Below, piece by piece: positions 60,418-64,000 of a DNA stretch of 64,000 bases (position 1 is its first letter; each line of letters opens with the position of its first letter). The notes beneath the pieces are model-generated. The model saw only the letters and a program-made list of their open reading frames with translations. It ran no database searches and had not been told where the DNA came from. Source of the DNA: UBA4615 sp964399635 (lineage in GTDB: Bacteria; Pseudomonadota; Gammaproteobacteria; Burkholderiales; Burkholderiaceae_E); the NCBI GenBank assembly GCA_964399635.1, contig CAYNRU010000004.1, positions 12,039 through 76,038 on the forward strand. Direction: 5' to 3'. The translations under genes were made by a program, and so were the position numbers.

Positions 60418-61272
60418 TCAGAACACGCTTTCGCGAACGAAGATCAGGTCGTCCGGCCGGATCGGGTCGTCGAGCTTGGGCTCGAGGATCTGGATCTGCT
60501 TGTTGCCGTAGCGTCGATGCACCCGCACGGCCTTGTCGGTGCCGCGCAGGGTCAGGCCACCACCCTTGGCGATCGCCTGGGCCAGGGTCAGGCCGCGGTC
60601 CACGCCGTACTGGCCGGGGCGCTGGACCTGCCCGTAGATGTAGTACTGCGGAGCGCGGTTGACGTAGACCACGTCGCCGGCCTGCATCTGCGGGTCCTGG
60701 CTGAGGTCGCCCGACGCGAACATGTCGACCAGGTCGATCTCGAGCCGGATCGGCTTGCCGCTGCGGCTGGTGACCAGCACCACGTCGTCGGCGCCGGTGG
60801 CCGCGACGCCCCCGGCCAGCGACAGCACCTCGGACAGTCGCATGCCGGTCGTCTCGATCGGGTAGCGGCCCGGGCGGGTCACGTTGCCGAGCACCGACAC
60901 CTGCTGACTGCGGAAGGTCGTGATGTTGACCGTCACCTGCGGGTTCTGCAGGAACTTGCCGTCGCGCAGCCGCTGCGAGATCAGCTTCTCGACGTTGGTC
61001 GGCGACATGCCGCCGATGCGAACCGCGCCGAGCAGCGGGTAGGAGATCACGCCGGCCTCGGACACGCGGGCCTCGACGGTGAGGTCGGGATTCTGGAACA
61101 CCTGGATCCGGATCGCGTCGCCGGGCCCGAGCACGTAGTCGTCGCGGGCGGCCTCGGCCGACGACGGCTGCTGCGCCCAGGCGGGCTGGAGCGTCAGGCC
61201 GGCAAGCACGCACAGGCCGATCAGCAGCGAACCCAGACAACGCTGCAGGCGGCACAGAGACAGATCGATCAT
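60418..61272 (-). CDS. epsE: Polysaccharide export outer-membrane protein (Wza/EpsE-like)
   Basis: A 284-residue secreted protein of the polysaccharide export family. Signal segment SLLIGLCVLAGLTLQPAWA; the export domain DDYVLGPGDAIRIQVFQNPD and GVISYPLLGAVRIGGMSPTN; then SLBB domains with VSVLGNVTRPGRYPIETTGM and YYIYGQVQRPGQYGVDRGLT. It forms the outer channel for exopolysaccharide. It is shorter than Wza, lacking the C-terminal membrane helix, like EpsE of PEP-CTERM/exosortase-associated loci. The start is taken at 61272; an in-frame start at 61320 is possible. It lies 148 bases downstream of epsL-like. Confidence 0.85.
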   Translation of the reverse strand: MIDLSLCRLQRCLGSLLIGLCVLAGLTLQPAWAQQPSSAEAARDDYVLGPGDAIRIQVFQNPDLTVEARVSEAGVISYPLLGAVRIGGMSPTNVEKLISQRLRDGKFLQNPQVTVNITTFRSQQVSVLGNVTRPGRYPIETTGMRLSEVLSLAGGVAATGADDVVLVTSRSGKPIRLEIDLVDMFASGDLSQDPQMQAGDVVYVNRAPQYYIYGQVQRPGQYGVDRGLTLAQAIAKGGGLTLRGTDKAVRVHRRYGNKQIQILEPKLDDPIRPDDLIFVRESVF

Positions 61273-61420
61273 CGGAGGGCGCCCTCGTTTCAAGTGCAGG
61301 CAGACCCGCCGCCGGGGCAACGGATCCGAAGTGCTTATCCTAACGGGCCGCGGCCGTCCGCGGCGTGATCGAATCCGCAGCGCGCTGCATCGTCGTGCGG
61401 GCGAATCCGGCGCCGTCGGC

Positions 61421-62644
61421 TCAGAACGAGGCGCGAACGCCTACGCTCACCCAGTTGTCGGTGAAATCAAACTGGGCGTAGTTGGAATTGCGATCCAGAC
61501 TGCGCAGATCGGCATACAGGAACACACGGCGCGCGAGCTCGTAGTTGGCCCGCAGGCCGATTTCCAGCAGCTTGTCCTTGCGGACCTCCGAGCCGTTGAA
61601 CACGAAGCCCGGGTCGCCCTTGTAGTCGCGCGTGGAATAGACGGCGATGCCGTCGATCGATATGCGGCTCGTCAGCGTCCAGGTCGGGCGCAGGCCGAAC
61701 CCGATCACGTCGATGTAGCTGGAGGTCAGCAGTTCGGCGGTGTCGATGCTGCGGAACAGCGAGGCCCGCATCAGCAGAGCGCCCGACAGCGGCCACTCGA
61801 AGTCCAGGCCGGCGGTCACGCCGCTGAAGTCGCGCTGCGGGATGTTCTCGAAGGACCGGCGCGTGTAGCCGATGTTGCCGACGATCCGGGTCACGTCGGT
61901 GGGACGGTAGCCGATCCGTGCGATCAGCGCGTCCTGGGTGTAGGCGTTGTCGACCGCGGCCGGCAGCAGGTTGCCGGTGGCATCGAAGACCTGCCGGTTC
62001 GGGTAGGTGCCGTCCTCGCGGCGCCACACGAAATCGAGTTCGGTCGCGTTGCCGGGCGCATAGCGCATGCCGGCCTCCAGCCCGAGCCGCTCGAAGTTGG
62101 CCGAGGTCTGCAGCGCCGCCGAGTTGTCGGTGGTCATGTAGTCGAGCGCACCGATCACCGACCAGGCCTGCGTGATCCGAAAGCCGGCCAGCCCGCGCAT
62201 GAACAGCAGGTTCTGGAGGTTGTTCTGCGCGAAGCCGATGGCGTCGAAGGGCGTCTGGGCGCGTGTGTAGCGCACCGCCAGCTGCCCGAACACGGGGCGG
62301 CCGATCTCCCAGTCCCAGGTCGCGCCGGTGCCAAAACCCAGGTAGTCGTAGCGCGAGAAGTCCAGGTACTTGACCGGCTCGAGGGTCAGGTAGGCGGCGA
62401 AGCGCTGCAGGCTCACATCGCGCTCGAAGCGCACCCCGAACACGCCGCGCAGCACCGTGTCGCTCGGGCCGTCGGGCAGCCGGAAGATGTTGCTGTGGTG
62501 CTCGAACCCGCCGGCGACGTCGAAGCTGAGAACGTCGGCGACCTGGGTGGGCATCGCGACCGGCTGGGCCAGCACGGCGAACGGTGCGGCTGTCAGGGCG
62601 AGCGCGAGGCCGACTCGCCAGGTTCGTGAAGTGGTCATCGTCAT
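61421..62644 (-). CDS. epsL: Outer-membrane beta-barrel protein of exopolysaccharide locus (EpsL-like)
   Basis: A roughly 407-residue protein with a Sec signal (LALALTAAPFAVLAQP) and alternating beta strands throughout, ending in Phe (VSVGVRASF), the mark of an outer-membrane barrel. FDVAGGFEHHSNIFRLPDG and VKYLDFSRYDYLGFGTGATW resemble EpsL proteins found beside exosortase B loci, which are thought to help secrete or anchor polysaccharide. The ATG at 62644 or the one at 62638 may be used. It is divergent from the priming glycosyltransferase. Confidence 0.72.
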   Translation of the reverse strand: MTMTTSRTWRVGLALALTAAPFAVLAQPVAMPTQVADVLSFDVAGGFEHHSNIFRLPDGPSDTVLRGVFGVRFERDVSLQRFAAYLTLEPVKYLDFSRYDYLGFGTGATWDWEIGRPVFGQLAVRYTRAQTPFDAIGFAQNNLQNLLFMRGLAGFRITQAWSVIGALDYMTTDNSAALQTSANFERLGLEAGMRYAPGNATELDFVWRREDGTYPNRQVFDATGNLLPAAVDNAYTQDALIARIGYRPTDVTRIVGNIGYTRRSFENIPQRDFSGVTAGLDFEWPLSGALLMRASLFRSIDTAELLTSSYIDVIGFGLRPTWTLTSRISIDGIAVYSTRDYKGDPGFVFNGSEVRKDKLLEIGLRANYELARRVFLYADLRSLDRNSNYAQFDFTDNWVSVGVRASF

Positions 62645-62764
62645 CCCGAGGTGATTGAGAACTAGTGCACAGGCGATCTCGACCCTGAACCCGATCATCG
62701 CGTGTCGGCAAGCCGTCGTGGCAGCCGAAACGTAGCAGCTTCCCGACGTTTTTCCAATCGAACG

Positions 62765-64000
62765 ATGGCCGCCCAACTTCCTCGCAGCATCCCCGTGATG
62801 CACACGCACGTACGCACCGGGAGCAGCAGCCTGGTCGCGCTCGTCGGAAGGGTCGCGGATCCGGCGCTGGCGGTCGCCTGCCTGGTGCTGCTGCATCGCT
62901 GGTTCGCCCTGCCCTTCGGCTCCAGCGCGACCCTTCTTGCGGCGCTGGTGTTCCTGTTGTCCTACCCGGGAGACCTGCCGTTTCGGCGCCAGCCGAGAGA
63001 CGTGGTCCGACGCATCGCGGCGGGCTGGGGGCTGGTGGTCGCGCTGCTGCTCGCGCTGGGCCTGGGCACCGACATGCTGCGCGAATTCGACGCCAACCTG
63101 CTTGCAGCGTGGGCCATCACGACGCCGCTGGTCCAGGTCTTCGTCCACCTGCTGACGCCGTGGGCCCTGCCGACGCTGGTCGCGTTGCGCCGCGAGCAGG
63201 TGGCGATCGTGATAGGCGCCAACGAGCTCGGCCGTACGCTGGCGCGCCAGCTGGCGGGGGACGCCATCTCCCAGACCCGGATCGCCGCCTTCTTCGACGA
63301 CCGCGAGCCGACCCGCATCGGCAACGAGCTGGAGGCGCCGATGCGCGGCGACCTGACCGGCGTCGCGGACTTCGTGCGCGCCAACCGGATCGACCAGATC
63401 TATATCGCGCTGCCGATGGCCTCGCAGCCCCGCATCTTGAAGCTGCTCGACCAGATGCGCGACACCACGGCATCGATCTTCTTCGTGCCGGACATCTTCA
63501 TGTACGACCTGATCCAGGCGCGCATCGACACGGTGGTCGGCATGCCGGTGGTCGCGGTCTGCGAAACGCCCTTCCACGGCACGACCGGCCTCATCAAGCG
63601 ACTCTCGGACATGGTGATCGCCTGCGTCGCGATCGTCGCGGCCTCCCCGATCATGCTGGCGGCGGCCCTCGCCGTGAAGCTCACCAGCCCCGGGCCGGTG
63701 CTCTTTCGCCAACGCCGCTACGGGCTGGACGGCGAGGAGATCCTGGTCTGGAAGTTCCGCTCGATGCGGATCCAGGAGGATGGCGCGGAGGTCATCCAGG
63801 CCACCCGCGACGACCCGCGGGTCACGCCAGTCGGCGCCTTCCTGCGCCGGACCTCGATCGACGAGCTGCCGCAGTTCTTCAACGTGCTGCAGGGCCGCAT
63901 GAGCGTCGTGGGCCCGCGCCCGCACGCGGTCGCTCACAACGAGATGTACCGCAAGCTCATCAAGGGCTACATGATCCGCCACAAGGTCAAGCCGGGCATC
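62765..64000 (+). CDS. Undecaprenyl-phosphate hexose-1-phosphate transferase (WcaJ/EpsB-like; 3' partial)
   Basis: The initiating enzyme of exopolysaccharide synthesis, moving a hexose-1-phosphate to undecaprenyl phosphate. The window holds 412 codons and the frame runs off the end without a stop. Several N-terminal membrane segments come first, then a CoA-binding-like domain (QVAIVIGANELGRTLARQLA), and the C-terminal catalytic domain with a membrane anchor (LSDMVIACVAIVAASPIMLA), GPVLFRQRRYGLDGEEILVW, KFRSMRIQEDG, RTSIDELPQFFNVLQG and MSVVGPRPHA. Only the last few dozen residues are missing. It is divergent from the epsL-like gene. Confidence 0.92.
   Translation, partial: MAAQLPRSIPVMHTHVRTGSSSLVALVGRVADPALAVACLVLLHRWFALPFGSSATLLAALVFLLSYPGDLPFRRQPRDVVRRIAAGWGLVVALLLALGLGTDMLREFDANLLAAWAITTPLVQVFVHLLTPWALPTLVALRREQVAIVIGANELGRTLARQLAGDAISQTRIAAFFDDREPTRIGNELEAPMRGDLTGVADFVRANRIDQIYIALPMASQPRILKLLDQMRDTTASIFFVPDIFMYDLIQARIDTVVGMPVVAVCETPFHGTTGLIKRLSDMVIACVAIVAASPIMLAAALAVKLTSPGPVLFRQRRYGLDGEEILVWKFRSMRIQEDGAEVIQATRDDPRVTPVGAFLRRTSIDELPQFFNVLQGRMSVVGPRPHAVAHNEMYRKLIKGYMIRHKVKPGI

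Noticed and set aside
62706..62722. Sigma-54-like sequence upstream of the epsL-like gene, minus strand: TGCCACGACGGCTTGCC
   Set aside because: The -24 GG is missing (GC instead) and the distance to TTGC is one base too long, so it fails the two strict requirements for a sigma-54 promoter.
61421..63982. Extension of the epsL-like gene upstream to make an 853-codon protein
   Set aside because: The added part is antisense to the priming glycosyltransferase and lacks domain character, while a signal peptide sits exactly after the internal ATG.

Overview
The window is about 70% GC, densely coded, and has no rRNA, tRNA, CRISPR array, prophage or intact insertion sequence that I can see. The gene content points to a betaproteobacterium of the order Burkholderiales: Bug/TctC-type solute receptors, CaiB-type CoA-transferases, a gentisate route, ppk1/ppx and ppk2 together, an ftsY/M16/rsmD/coaD/ferredoxin block, and an EpsE/EpsL exopolysaccharide locus of the kind linked to exosortase B. 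Genus cannot be told from the sequence alone.

Layout. 1-2.1 kb: end of an ABC exporter permease and its HlyD adaptor. 2.1-5.4 kb: a molybdenum S/N-oxide reductase divergent from an IclR regulator with a clear palindrome between them. 5.4-12.8 kb: a plus-strand catabolic cluster with a class III CoA-transferase, a Gln-type thiol dioxygenase, a crotonase-fold protein without its catalytic glutamates, a GrdB-like protein with CxxC, an aldehyde dehydrogenase and a class III aminotransferase. Three gene remnants lie inside it. 12.8-21.1 kb: two secreted YtcJ-like amidohydrolases, an acyl-CoA dehydrogenase, an MFS carrier, and an unrecognised secreted helical protein, with three more remnants. 21.3-27.2 kb: acyl-CoA synthetase, amidase, thiamine-diphosphate enzyme and M14-like peptidase.

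27.3-34.2 kb is a polyphosphate island (ppk2, a three-domain fasciclin lipoprotein, ppk1, ppx). 34.2-39.9 kb is a housekeeping block (ferredoxin, coaD, rsmD, two M16 proteases, ftsY). 39.9-44.1 kb holds a lipoprotein hydrolase and a gentisate module coupled to a sulfatase-modifying-factor-like protein. 44.3-52.9 kb holds an MFS carrier and a tightly overlapping seven-gene operon for uptake and deacylation of an amide-linked compound (Dpp-type ABC transporter, N-formylglutamate amidohydrolase, AstE-like deacylase). 53-58.5 kb carries RraA-like, D-2-hydroxyacid dehydrogenase, a collapsed Bug receptor, asparaginase, LysR and an epimerase. 58.5-60.1 kb is a coupled EAL-fragment/EAL-HDOD pair. 60.4-64 kb is the start of an exopolysaccharide locus.

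Two themes stand out. First, the 5.6-9.5 kb operon looks like an organosulfur or thiol-acid pathway in which a GrdB-like, cysteine-only protein accompanies the dioxygenase and CoA-transferase; this is the best candidate for an undescribed system. Second, at least eight genes here survive only as stubs, several keeping both ends but not the middle, and one duplicated two-gene module (amidohydrolase plus helical secreted protein) has decayed reciprocally at its two loci.
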